In this document: one piece after another, positions 10,674 through 20,867 of the stretch
Layout of the letters: the number at the start of each line of letters is the position of its first letter
How positions within the stretch are numbered: the stretch's first letter is position 1
Assembly: GCA_904066235.2 (NCBI GenBank)
Contig: CAJFCV020000004.1
Coordinates: 5,828,001-5,892,000 of the forward strand
Length of the DNA stretch: 64,000 bases
Origin: Bursaphelenchus xylophilus
Taxonomy: Eukaryota; Nematoda; Chromadorea; Rhabditida; Aphelenchoididae
Direction: 5' to 3'
Notes under the pieces: model-generated
What the model saw: only the letters and a program-made list of their open reading frames with translations
Told to the model about the DNA's origin: nothing
Database searches by the model: none
Program-made: the position numbers and the translations under genes

Positions 10674-12532
10674 TTACATCTTCCCGCTCTTTCGGCGTTG
10701 TTCCCATATCTGTTCAATCTTCTCCAACTCCTTATCAACCTTCTTATCCTCTTTATCGGCCATGGCTTTCCGTGTTTTCCGATTGGCATTTGTCTTGACT
10801 CCGTACTGGAATACAGCCTTAGGCAAAGCTTCACGACCATTCTGATATTTCTCATAATCTTCTTGTGTCTCAAAATCCCACCGTTTGACTGGGCCTTTCT
10901 TATTACCCTGAAGGAAGATAAATAAAAAAATGAACAAAAGGCACTGAGAACACAATGTCTCACCATATCCATCTTGGAGAAGTCTTCTTCATCACTGTCA
11001 TCTCCGGCTCCAAAGAAGACATCAGACGAAGGAAACAGTTCGGCATAGGCATCATCGTCATCTAGCCGACTTTTCTTTGGCTTAGGAGGTTCAGGGATAA
11101 CTGGCTCAGCCACAGTATTCTTCCATCCAGATAAAGACGGGAATGGATCTCTTTCTTTCTGAGCTGCTGCCTTCGTATTTTCTTTGTGTCTGGGACTATT
11201 TGGCCTAAAAAATAATGGATTACAAGGAAAAAACTACCGTTTTTCGGGTTCTCGGCCCCGTCCTTCCTGATCTCGACGTCTCCTGTTTCCATCATCCTTT
11301 CTATCATAGTCTTTATCATCCCTATGTCTTTCTCGTCTTGAATCTCTTCTCTCTTCCCGTCTTCTAGAGTCTTTGTTATCTGAATGACGTGATTCTCTAT
11401 TCTCACGGTCATCTCTGCGACTTTTGGAACTTCTATCAGGCACATACTCCCCAATATCATCGTATATATTAATATCCCTTACCGGCTGTTTTGAACGCCC
11501 TTCTGGGATCATCACTTCTTTTTCTCTTTTCTTCTTTTTACCGTCCGTCCGTAAGTACGACAGGACATCGGTTAACTTCTATAACGGAATAAAATTATCT
11601 ATTTTTTTAACCTACGCTGATGATCATATTATTCACATTTATATTCTGTTCTGCCTTATCACTGATAACTTCAACCGTCGATCTGAGAAGAGTGACCGGA
11701 ACGTCGTTCTGTTGTTCTTCTTCTAGATCAACAACATATGCCATTCTCCCCTTTTGGAACAGCTCATTTCGTTTGACCACTGGAGGTTCAAACAGCACAC
11801 GACATACTTCTTCAGCGAACTTAGTCTTGGCAAGTTTTTTGATCAGAGAAGAGCGAGTAATTGGGTTCTAAACATCTTCTTTTTGGATCACTAGACTTAC
11901 TTGGAATGCTTCTTTAAGGTGCTCTTCTTCAACCTCCTCCTGCGGCCTTACCTTTATTTCACTCCGAGTCTTGTTTAACAAAGAATAATCAAGTCCTTTC
12001 ACCAAATGGGTATGCTCAATGTCGCCGCCAAGATATTTAGATTCCTAAAAATCAAAACGACGTAATTAGCACCTACTCTGATCTCTTGCTTCCTTCGTTC
12101 TCTTTCATCCAATTCTTCATCGTTTGATGCCCTAAGGCCGCTAATTCTGTTTCTCATTTCCAAATCCATTCCCCCACCTTCTCCTTTCCTTCTTTCAGCA
12201 GCTCTGTCTCTATATTTATTCATTATTTCATTGAGTCGTTGTTCACTTTCTTCTGCTAATTCGTCGATTTCTGTTTTCTCCTTCTTCTCCTTTGGAGCAT
12301 TGAACTTCTTGGCTTTCTTCTTCTTCTGTTCGGCATTTTGAACCTGCTTGTGAGTGAATCCGGAAGCTATTCCTGAAGTTGTCGATGGAATTTGCGGAGG
12401 TGCACCTAAGACCTTTTCCGTTGTACGAACCGAAGGAGTTTGAAGAAGTTTTCGGAAATCCTCATTTCTCAATCTAAACGCAAGAGAAGTGAAAAATACT
12501 CTAAGCAAACTTTCGTACCTTGTTTCAGCCAT
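10674..12532 (-). CDS. smu-2: RED/IK protein, spliceosomal B-complex factor
   Basis: Orthologue of human RED (IK) and C. elegans SMU-2, a spliceosome component acting with SMU-1 in alternative splicing. Seven exons, complement(10674..10907, 10964..11204, 11238..11578, 11616..11867, 11901..12044, 12077..12473, 12519..12532), sum to 541 codons (540 aa), all in phase; human RED is 557 aa. Diagnostic blocks in order: LRNEDFRKLLQTP near the N-terminus, EKYRDRAKERR-like NKYRDRAAERRKGEG, the LGGDIEHTHLVKGLDYSLL block (exon at 11901-12044), VVKRNELFQKGRMAYVVDLE, a shortened Arg-rich charged region (RDDRENRESRHSDNKDSRRR) matching the RE/RD repeats that name RED, and GNKKGPVKRWDFETQEDYEK near the C-terminus. 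A minus-strand AATAAA near 10650 follows the stop by about 20 nt. Confidence 0.95.
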
Positions 12533-12635
12533 CTCTACGGTACGAGCAAGAATTTGGAGGAAAGATTTGACTATTTTTTCCAGATATAATTTTTTCAAAC
12601 AAGAAAAGACATGACACGGTGTCAAGCGTCTCTAT
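12533..12635. other. Short flank between smu-2 start and transposon block
   Basis: About 100 bp that must contain the smu-2 core promoter; the hAT-like block begins directly beyond it. Confidence 0.35.
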
Positions 12636-14060
12636 CAGGGATGGTCAGCAGGGGTGGTCAGTGGGCCCGGCCCAAACGGGCCGGCCGGGCTCAAAAATGG
12701 AAAATTACAAACGGGCCGGGCCCGTCACGGGCCGGGCCGCGGGCCTGGGGTTTTTTCCGGCCCGGCCCGTCTAAATTACAATGCCAAACCGTTGGCATTC
12801 ATTGTTTTCGCGCCGGGAAAATTAATTGATGTTGTTATAGTTGCTGTTTCTCAAGTTCTAAAACATTTACAAGTCTATAGTTCCATTATAAAACCACAAA
12901 ACTATCACATTGATCCTTTACTAGCTATATCAACGCCTTTTTTGCCTAAGTTTAGATCCCAAGCTTGGGCGCAGTTCGCAGAACCCTCTATAAACGGGCC
13001 TGCACGGGCCGGGCACATCGTTGGCGCGTAATTGAAAAGTGATTTTTTAGCTTGACGGCTCCATTATTGAGTGAAAAAATCGGAACGAAACGCCACAAAC
13101 TTTGATTTACCACGACCGGTTTTACGCCAACACGGTTGATCGATATATCGAAATAATTGTGTTTACGCAAATTTGGCGTGTTGCGGCTGCCACTTGCGCT
13201 AAATCTGTATTGTAAAATCGTTTCTTGAGCTCAGAATTTCACGCTAAAGTTGACCTATAATAACAAAAGATTGACCGGTAACTTGACCCTCGATCCCAAT
13301 CTTGGGGTTCTCGATAGCTCATGAGCTGCATGAAGATATGACGAAGTTGAGCAGAAAAAATCAGACCAGGTTTCAGAGCTACTTTTCGAGAAAATTCAAC
13401 TTTATATTATACTAGACATCCGATTTCAATGGATTCCTAAAAATCAAACAAAAAGTGAAAATAGCGACTTACGTTCCTATACCACTAATTTTCGAAATGT
13501 TTTCTTTGCTCTCCGATTAGCACTGGTCGATTTTAGTTTCTGCGGAAAATAAAAAGTGAATTTTCCGATTTTTGCACAACGCCAAAACTTTTTGGCACTG
13601 ATAAATTTAGTCGTGGTGGGACAAACCATAATTAGCAGAAAAAAACGACGTGCCGGGCCGGGCCTGGAAAAAGACTAGACGGGCCGGGCCGGTAATTAGA
13701 CGGGCCGGGCCGCGGGCCGAAAATCGGAAAAATAGGGTCCGCTGACCACCCCTGATGGTCAGCCGGGCCCGGCCGGCCGGGTTTTGTCGAAATGCCAAGC
13801 GCTTGGCATTCAATGTTTTCGCGCCGGGAAATTTTTTTGATAGGTTTGTTTTAGTATCTCAAGTTCTGCAATAGTTTACTACTTTATAGTACCTTTTTGC
13901 ATATATACAATAACCGTAATAAATGTGAAAAATACGAGGCGCTTGATATTTAACACAATCGCTTTCATTCAGATTTTATAATTCAAACTTATATCAACTT
14001 CATTTATCACAGTTCGCCTTAAAAAACGGGTTGATTTTGCAAGTAAAAAGTCTCTAATAT
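12636..14060. mobile_element. Outer hAT-like element copy, interrupted and probably truncated
   Basis: CAGGGATGGTCAG at 12636-12648 continues, after the inner insertion, at 13763 with CCGGGCCCGGCCGGCC and then AATGCCAAGCGCTTGGCATT and TTTTCGCGCCGGGAA. The inner copy carries the same order of blocks, so the two belong to one family. No second terminal repeat (CTGACCATCCCTG) was found to the right; the end near 14060 is a guess based on where similarity fades. Confidence 0.5.
12649..13754. mobile_element. hAT-like non-autonomous element with 8-bp target duplication
   Basis: Starts CAGGGGTGGTCAG and ends CTGACCACCCCTG, perfect 13-bp terminal inverted repeats, 1,106 bp. Both sides carry the 8-bp direct repeat ATGGTCAG (12641-12648 and 13755-13762), as expected for hAT transposition. 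GC-rich subterminal GGGCCCGGCC words occur at both ends. No transposase reading frame, so non-autonomous. It sits inside an older copy of its own family. Confidence 0.85.
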
Positions 14061-14241
14061 GCCTGTATCCTATTAATCACGAAAATGTAATCTAAACCCG
14101 AGCAGAAAACCTACTAAAAAATTGTAGTACCCTCTCTTTCGTCGAATATTGTACTTCATTTATTGAAAATGTCGGAGGACCCCTAAGAGACGTTGTTAAT
14201 GACCTCAGGTATGCTTAACTTTTGTTTTTTCTTTACTTGTA

Positions 14242-15104
14242 CAGGGTGTACCAAATTCGTGGCCCGATTTGAATTGGCTATAACTTCTTTAATTTTGGGC
14301 CAAATTTTAAAATTCTTTTTTTCCCTGAATCCTCAGACAACCCCATTTTGTCTGATACCAAATGTGTTATACATAGGTAAGTGTCATCTACAGTTATTGG
14401 ATTTATTCTTGAAGTTCATTTTTTTGGTCGTTTTTCGGTTGTTTTTTCGGCCTTTCCCGGTGTGTCCGAAAATGGAGTACGGTGTGGAAAAAATACGGTG
14501 GAATTTCTACTCCTGAATATCGACGATGAGAATAAGAACAAAAAATGAAGATCAACCTCCAGAATTCGTCGAATGGCCTTGGTGAAGGCATTCCCTCGGT
14601 TCTGGCCAAACTTCGTGTATGCGGGTTTTCTCGGAATTTTGACAAAATTATTTCAATTTTCAGCTACGTTCGTACCCATCTTTCCTGTTTTTTTTTGTTT
14701 CCTGTTAACGCTGGCAGTCTCAAGGAACTTATTCCACCAACGCCGAGTTGTCTTGCGATCTGCGTTGGGCCTTACGTCCGTATTTCATCCGGTATTCCCT
14801 TTGAACATTTATCGGCGAACCGTATTTGCCATACCAAACCACAGACCAAGGTTTTTCTTCCACACCGTACTCCATTTTCGGACACACCGGGAAAGGCCGA
14901 AAAAACAACCGAAAAACGACCAAAAAATGAACTTCAAGAATAAATCCAATAACTGTAGATGACAATTACTTAAGTATAACATATATGGTATCAGACAAAA
15001 TGGGGTTGTCTGAGGATTCAGGGAAAAAAAGAATTTTAAAATTTGGCCCAAAATTAAAGAAGTTATAGCCAATTCAAATCGGGCCACGAATTTGGTACAC
15101 CCTG
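14242..15104. mobile_element. Long-terminal-inverted-repeat element, TA target
   Basis: CAGGGTGTACCAAATTCG at 14242 is the complement of CGAATTTGGTACACCCTG ending at 15104, and the arms stay nearly complementary for about 260 bp. The element is 863 bp and flanked by TA on both sides (14240-14241, 15105-15106), the mark of Tc1/mariner-type insertion. The roughly 330-bp centre has no transposase. A MITE able to fold into a long hairpin. Confidence 0.85.
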
Positions 15105-15921
15105 TATTATATTTACAACATTTTCTGAAGAGCGAAAAAACTTCAAAGCTCTGAGAGAGCGGTCACCAACCTCACCCCAGAATGCATTCTGCAGAATGAA
15201 AATGACCCCCAAATGAGCAAAAAATTTTTTTATTTTGCACTAACAATAAATGTATGAGAAATTGGGGTTGTCAAATTGGTCCCCGATTTTTCGCGGTTTC
15301 GTGTTTTTCAAAATTTTACTCACATTGCACTGTTTGAAATCCTTTGATACTTTTTGTGTACATGTTACATTGCTCCATACTCACTTTCACCAAATATTAA
15401 AGCGATTCATACACTGAGAACAAATTGCCCGCGCAAATTGTGGTGGTCATATCATTTTGTCCAGCAGTGTATAAGTAAATAAACGTAACAGTTTGCATTA
15501 TCATAAGTTGCGATCTATTATTTGAGATTACTCATCCTATGGATGGCTCTGTCTTACGGTAGGGGCCCTGACTTCAGCTGGTCTTCTGGCTTCTGGTCCA
15601 CGATTTCCTTCTCATTATTTTTAAAGGACGTTCAAAAGTGAAAACAACCAAAAAAGACGATTGGGGCCGATTATTCATCGCTTTGGAAATGAGAGGGAGG
15701 CTCGGGAAGGAGAAGGTCAGTCAGCGGGAGAGACGAAAGGAAATGCGCGACCAACGTATATCTCCATTATAAACAACTCTGCTTATGAATCATTACTGGT
15801 TGCGGTTGTTTTGGCGTCGGTCTGAGTAATCTCTGGGAGGGGGTGTCCATTTCGAGCTTTTTTAAGATTATTTGAACCAAATTCACGATCAGTTCATAAA
15901 GTTGAATTTATAGATCCGGGA
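15105..15921. promoter_or_regulatory. Upstream region of the thymosin-beta gene
   Basis: About 800 bp between the TA-flanked element and the ATG at 15922. A TATAAAC at about 15768 could be a core promoter element for a transcript with a roughly 130-nt leader. No other gene seen. Confidence 0.35.
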
Positions 15922-16486
15922 ATGACTGGTGAAACTCCAAGATTGAGTGAGGAGATCAAGGCCGATGTGGCCAAACAACATAGCCTCAGGCCAGTTGAGA
16001 CTGTCGAGAAGAATGTGCTTCCGACAAAAGAAGGTGAGTAATCATTTCTTATCTCTACATGTTTAATTTAAAGGACTCATAAGTAATCTTTACAGAAATT
16101 CAACAAGAGCGTCAACATCACGAGTTGAAGAAAGGAATCGAGAGCTTCGACGAATCTACCTTGAATAAGGTGGAGACCCAAGAGAAGTGTGCTCTGCCCT
16201 CAGGGGAGGATATCTTAAAGGAAAAGGCACCGCAAATGGCTGCCGACTTCGACCGCAATAAGTTGAAGCACGTTGAACCCCAGGTGAAGGCTCATATTCC
16301 AGATGCCGAGGGTCAGTTTCTTTTATAATCGTGTACGGAATATTACCATAATGAAAAATGCATCATCTTCTCCTTTTAGAATACGTCAGAGAGAAGGTGA
16401 AGAGTGAGGCCTCGACCTTCGATCATGACAAACTCAGACATGTCGAGCCCGAAGTCAAGACCGACGTGGTTGTCAACGAGAACTAA
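15922..16486 (+). CDS. tth-1: Multi-repeat thymosin-beta (tetrathymosin)
   Basis: Actin-monomer-binding protein with several beta-thymosin/WH2-like repeats, like C. elegans TTH-1. Exons join(15922..16033, 16096..16311, 16380..16486) give 145 codons, 144 aa. Four repeats are visible: LSEEIKADVAKQHSLRPVET; ESFDESTLNKVETQEKCALP; DFDRNKLKHVEPQVKAHIP; TFDHDKLRHVEPEVKTDV. The central actin-binding core L-K-x-V-E-x-x-x-K is best kept in repeats 2-4; repeat 1 has LRPVETVEK. Intracellular cytoskeletal role. It is convergent with the SH2-like gene on the other strand: an ATTAAA at 16558 lies within 10 bp of that gene's stop, so the 3' UTRs probably overlap. Confidence 0.95.
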
Positions 16487-16567
16487 ACATGTTTGTTTCC
16501 TGAATCGATCTTATTTTACCCCCGAATTCCAAAGCCTTATGTATGTATCGAAATTGCATTAAATGTG

Positions 16568-17115
16568 TCATCCTGATTGTGGTTTCACACATCTGAAAAC
16601 ATCGATTTCGCCGTTATCTTTGTATTGCTTCGTTTCATAGCATTCGATCAGATTGTTCAAATTCTTGAAACTGGGACCACCGTCCTCGATAAAATAGAAA
16701 TCGACCAAGAATCTGAAGGTCAAATTATTACTAATTTGTAAACCTACTTTTGACGTTCATCAAAATGGCCATAAGTTCTGATTGGCCAATGAAAAAAAAT
16801 GCCCCGGCTCGACTGATAAACAACAGTCAAAGGGAGTTGCTCATGGAGCTTGGTTTGTTTCTCTTGATCCCACAAATGATAGAGCCGGAAGTCAGTGCGA
16901 TGATTCAAACAGTGAGTAGCCTCGCTGTTGGTGCGTACACCCACGTATTTTCTTGTAGCATTTCCAGTGAGAGTTGGGGGTAGTACTTTCGGACGACTTC
17001 TTTGTATTTCTGATAATTATAAACTAATCTTACGTCATTCTGAATTCTTACCAGAAGACGAATAAAACGAACTCTCCAAATTGGATGAAGCACCGACCGC
17101 TCCGATAAATTGCAT
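16568..17115 (-). CDS. Small SH2-like protein, function unknown
   Basis: I do not recognise a named family. Exons complement(16568..16712, 16748..17009, 17052..17115) give 157 codons, 156 aa, with in-phase junctions. The C-terminal part reads DFYFIEDGGPSFKNLNNLIE followed by CYE, which resembles the last strand and helix of SH2 domains (F-x-s-L-x-x-L-I-x-x-Y). The upstream part (NATRKYVGVRTNSEATHCLN) could hold the earlier strands, but no clear phosphotyrosine-pocket arginine motif (FLVR) is present. A degenerate or nematode-specific SH2-like fold is inferred. It starts only 60 bp after the ATPAF2 stop, with AAATAAATCAG just before the ATG, so it may be the last cistron of an operon. Confidence 0.7.
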
Positions 17116-17175
17116 GTCTCTGGAACTGATTTATTTCAAATTACAAACAACAAGAACAAGAGGCCTATAACAAGA

Positions 17176-18853
17176 TCAAGAAGAGCCACACAACTGGATT
17201 TTCTCTTTTGTAACGCGATGCCAATTCGAAGTTAATTGGGCATATAAAACAGCAGCGGACAGTCGGTTCACCAATTCAAGGGCATGAACATCATGATGAC
17301 CTTCGACCTGAAGGCATTAACTGTGTTAAAAGGATAATCTAATTCTTACCTTTGAGTACACTTTAGTCTGGTAATCCAGCTCCAGATTCGCAAGTTCAGC
17401 AGCTTCTTTAACAGTAATACGATGTTGAAGAGCAGCCAGTAACAATAACACACTCTTGATCGAGTCAACTCCATAAGCTATTCCCGTCAAACTATGGAAA
17501 TTCATCGCTTCAAAATTCCTCTGAAGCCGACTTCTGGATTCGTCCGGGACGTCAGCCAAGTCCGTAACGGTGTAACTGGGCTTTAGTTTAAGTTCCAAAT
17601 GATCATTGACCCAATCGACAATCGGTAACCACCTTTCTTGCTCAAGTTGGGCTAACTCGACTGGACTGTTGTTCAGGTAGAGGATGGTGTCATTGTCCAC
17701 GTATTCTAACAACTTCTGAACAATACTCTCACTATAATTAAATTTCTGATCACAAATTCCGAAGCCCTTTACCTCGTCTCATGCGTTGGATTGTCTTCAG
17801 ATGTGAATGCCAGGCCTGTTAATCTCATGGCCGGGATCTGGATCGTTTCCTTTTGGGAATCCCATTCATGGGCGATGGCTAAAGCCAGCGGCTCCGAGTA
17901 CAACTGAAGCATAATATTGAATCAGCACATTTTTCGAATTTAAAACATGCAAGTAACTTGCACTATCGCATTTAATTAAGGGTTGGACGATAAAAAGACC
18001 CCACGGAAAAAATTTTTGGACAGAGAGGGCCCAGTAACCTTCCCCTACACTTGAAAGCAAGTTTTTTACACAAGTGTTATTCTTACGCCGCAGGGTGGAA
18101 GAGCTCCCTTCCGGTGAAACGACCATTTTTTCACCATCTGAAGGGCATCTGCTCTCACGTATTATAACAGACGAATCCAACCTATTTTCAGTTCTTTCTG
18201 GAGATGAATCACAAGTAAATTCTACCCGGTAAAATGTGAATTGACTATGCGTAATCTGGGCCTACACGACAGGTCTCTGTACTTGTTTGTTTTTGTGACT
18301 ACTTTTATGGTGAGCCATTTTTATTTCTGTAAAACGTATTTTAGATTATTGCACTCATATATGCCCTCTACGAATATCTTAAAAGAAGACGGAAATCGTT
18401 GATCCAAGCCAATGAAAGGGCAAAATCCGATGAAAGTCAACAATCCCTGATTAAAAATTGGGTTAACTTCCATCAAGGACACCTTAGTTATGTATCTCAA
18501 TGGAGTTTTGAGGAAGAATGTATGACCGTACCGGTAAGGGGTAATATATTTGCTTGTTTTTACAATAAAAGTACAATACCACTCCCATTAATCACATATA
18601 ATCTGTTTAGAATCAGCAAACCCCCAAATTAAACAGGATTACGGTAGTCTAACTCAAAATAACATACCTCCAGATGTTTCCCCTTCGGTGTTTTCAATTT
18701 TCTCTTATCCAAATAAATTTCAAACGCGCCATTTTGATTGGAATCCACATAAACTTCCTTGTAGAAGCGTCGAGGCTTGAAGAAACTGGAGGATACCGGC
18801 CTCGTTGATGCAATTTGGCGACCAACAACTAATTTTAAAGCTTGTGATAACAT
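17176..18853 (-). CDS. ATP synthase F1 assembly factor 2 (ATP12-like)
   Basis: Mitochondrial chaperone that binds the F1 alpha subunit during ATP synthase assembly (ATPAF2/Atp12p family). Exons complement(17176..17307, 17350..17731, 17773..17903, 18668..18853) sum to 277 codons, 276 aa, near the human 289. The N-terminus is a basic, Ser-rich presequence (MLSQALKLVVGRQIASTRPV). Then FYKEVYVDSN and LDKRKLKTPKGKHLE match the family opening, LALAIAHEWDSQKETI and SEDNPTHE follow, with QERWLPIVDWVND and HSLTGIAYGVDSIKSVLLLL in the helical C-terminal part. Intron 1 (17904-18667, 764 bp) contains a complete opposite-strand gene. Confidence 0.92.
18247..18652 (+). CDS. Single-pass membrane protein nested in ATPAF2 intron 1
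   Basis: Unrecognised small protein. Exons join(18247..18309, 18345..18533, 18611..18652) give 98 codons, 97 aa, both introns in phase 0 with GTGAG/TTTTAG and GTAAGG/GTTTAG borders. A short N-terminus MRNLGLHDR is followed by one strong hydrophobic segment (residues about 11-34, LYLFVFVTTFMIIALIYALY), then KRRRKS, which by the positive-inside rule places the C-terminal 60 residues in the cytoplasm. The tail is polar (QANERAKSDESQQSLIKNWV). The whole coding region lies between the splice sites of ATPAF2 intron 1 on the other strand; its stop is 15 bp from the donor. Expression is inferred only from the clean gene structure. Confidence 0.7.
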
Positions 18854-19080
18854 CCTAAATTACTATTCACAATTTTCTTAATTTTCAAAAATAATTATTC
18901 GACTTCAGACGTTAATTCGATTATAATTACGATAATCGAGGTTTAAAATTTTTATTTTTGTACAAAGTGAGTTCGTATTTTTCTATAAGAAATATGACAC
19001 AGGTTTGATTAAGAGCACCAATGAACAAGGTTAATAAAGATAAGAATACTTTAGACTTATAAAAGCAGTTAATTCATTGA

Positions 19081-19980
19081 TCAAACTTGAGCAGCGGCCT
19101 TGATCGGCTCTTGATAATTCGTTTGAACTTCGTTTTCCAGCTCAGCCGCAGAATCCTCGTCAATTTCTACGAAGCGTTCTTTTCTTCGACTGAACATGTG
19201 CATGTCGCCCTTGTATACATCGAACCACAATGCATGCAAATGCACCTTTTCTTCAAGTAGATAATCCCTCAGGAAGCCATGGGAAGCAACATGAACAAGT
19301 TGTTGCAGTGTATTGATCTGGGAGAGCCAATCCTCCACGCCAAACTTCCGATCTGGGTCAATTTGGGCGTGGAAATTCAAGAGCTCGGGTTCCTCCGCGG
19401 CGAAATGAATTCTCCTGGCATCTGGGTCGCAGTTTTCTTCGGCCTTCAACATTTGTGTCAACTTGATGTGACTTCTAAACCCATTTTTTCGAAGCCAATG
19501 ATCGACCGGACTGGTTTGATCAAAATGTTGAGGGCATTGGCAGAGATTGTGGAGCATGTTGATTGCCTTACAATCAGAATGGCCCATCACCAGGACGTGA
19601 TGAATATTCCCTCTTTTAACGGCTAATTCTAAAGCCGCTGGCTCTGTCGTTATTGAAACTTCGTAGCTAGAACCTCCTGCAAGACAGAGTAATCACACAA
19701 AAAATAACCTTACCGTAATTCTGGGCATGAGGGATCATGTTTCCGGAGTTCCTGACCACAAACATCTGACCGACTTGAGCTTGAGTGAACCTTGCCGGGA
19801 GGATTCTGAAGGATTACGTCAGAAGAAAAGAAATAAAAATTACCTAGAATCCATACATGTGAAAAGCACAGAAGCAGGATGAGGGTCATCTCTCACTCTT
19901 TCGAACTGTTTTACAAGGTCTTCTCGGACCGTGGCGCGGTATTTTAGGACACCTTGGAAGAGATTACGGAGTCCGGTCAT
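19081..19980 (-). CDS. bca: Beta-class carbonic anhydrase
   Basis: Zinc enzyme interconverting CO2 and bicarbonate, of the beta class present in nematodes but absent from vertebrates. Exons complement(19081..19676, 19714..19805, 19844..19980) give 275 codons, 274 aa, like C. elegans BCA-1 and BCA-2. Zinc ligands are visible: Cys of CMDSR near residue 42, then His and Cys of VMGHSDCKA; the Asp/Arg dyad sits in CMDSR. Start MTGLRNLFQGVLKYRATVRE is the usual animal beta-CA opening. Its gene order next to ATPAF2 fits my memory of C. elegans bca-2 with an ATPAF2-like neighbour, but this was not checked. It starts 104 bp after the NDUFAF2 stop. Confidence 0.95.
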
Positions 19981-20084
19981 CTTTGACGATACAAGCAGTG
20001 GTCAAACACCAGAAGAATGCAGCAAGAATCAAGGGAATGCGAAATAAATAGACTTTATTTACCCCTAACAAGTTCAAAGTTCGT

Positions 20085-20760
20085 TCACTGGTCGCGCCTC
20101 TTTCCTTTGTCGTCTCTCCGTTCGGCCCCCGGAGCCAGTTCTATGTCATCATAGGTGGGGAAGTTATGTTTCCTATCCAGATCAGCAGCTCCTTGCCCTC
20201 TACTTGCAACGTGTGGCGCTCTTTTCTCAGTTTCGGCGTCCTGACTGTGTTCGCCCTAGAATAGCAACCACTTATCTCCCATAAAACGAATTATACCTGC
20301 TGGATCTGTTCTCTTCTTGCTTGGTTCAAAGCGACTTCTTCATCAGATGGAGGGAATCGACGAGTACCTTTCAACCAGGATTGCCATTCAAATGAAGGCG
20401 GATTGTTTGGATTGCCTTGTTCGAACCCCCTGAAATTATTGGTGAAGATGAGAAAAGACTTTTTGACAGTGAAAGAACACTCACGTGATCTCATAAAAAG
20501 GGTCTGGTCAGTTGATCTGATCATAGAACACAAAGTTTTTCGCTTCTGGTTTGAAAGAAAGCAAGCGTATTCCAAAGATCAATGTTAATTAAGATAACTG
20601 ACCTATTCACATTGGAGGTCGTCTTTCCTTGTCTGTCCAGTTCGTAGAATTTGTTTCCGTATATGTCCTCCCCAACGTATTTCCTAGTTGCTGCGTCTTC
20701 TCTGCTGATGGATGCCCAGAAGTTCCTCCAGACTCTTTGCCAGGGAGATACTCTGCTCAT
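20085..20760 (-). CDS. NDUFAF2 (mimitin), complex I assembly factor
   Basis: Paralogue of the NDUFA12 subunit that chaperones late assembly of mitochondrial NADH dehydrogenase. Exons complement(20085..20255, 20297..20429, 20603..20760) give 154 codons, 153 aa (human 169). Diagnostic segments: YVGEDIYGNKFYELDRQG (compare YVGRDHFGNKYYY) and PPSFEWQSWLKGTRRFPPSD followed by EEV (compare PTEWEAWIRRTRKTPPT). The C-terminal 50 residues are charged and poorly conserved. A minus-strand AATAAA about 20 nt after the stop precedes the carbonic anhydrase start by about 80 nt, as in a polycistronic unit. Confidence 0.92.
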
Positions 20761-20867
20761 TCCTTAAAATTAAGTGTTGATTACACATTTCGGTATTCTG
20801 ATGGTTTTATATCACCATAACCATTCAAAGGACACAAGTGTATCCCTGAGATTTTATTACATTATAA

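Noticed and set aside
14193..15087. Genes of 107-132 codons around 14.2-15.1 kb
   Set aside because: All lie in the long terminal inverted repeats or core of the TA-flanked element and have no domain.
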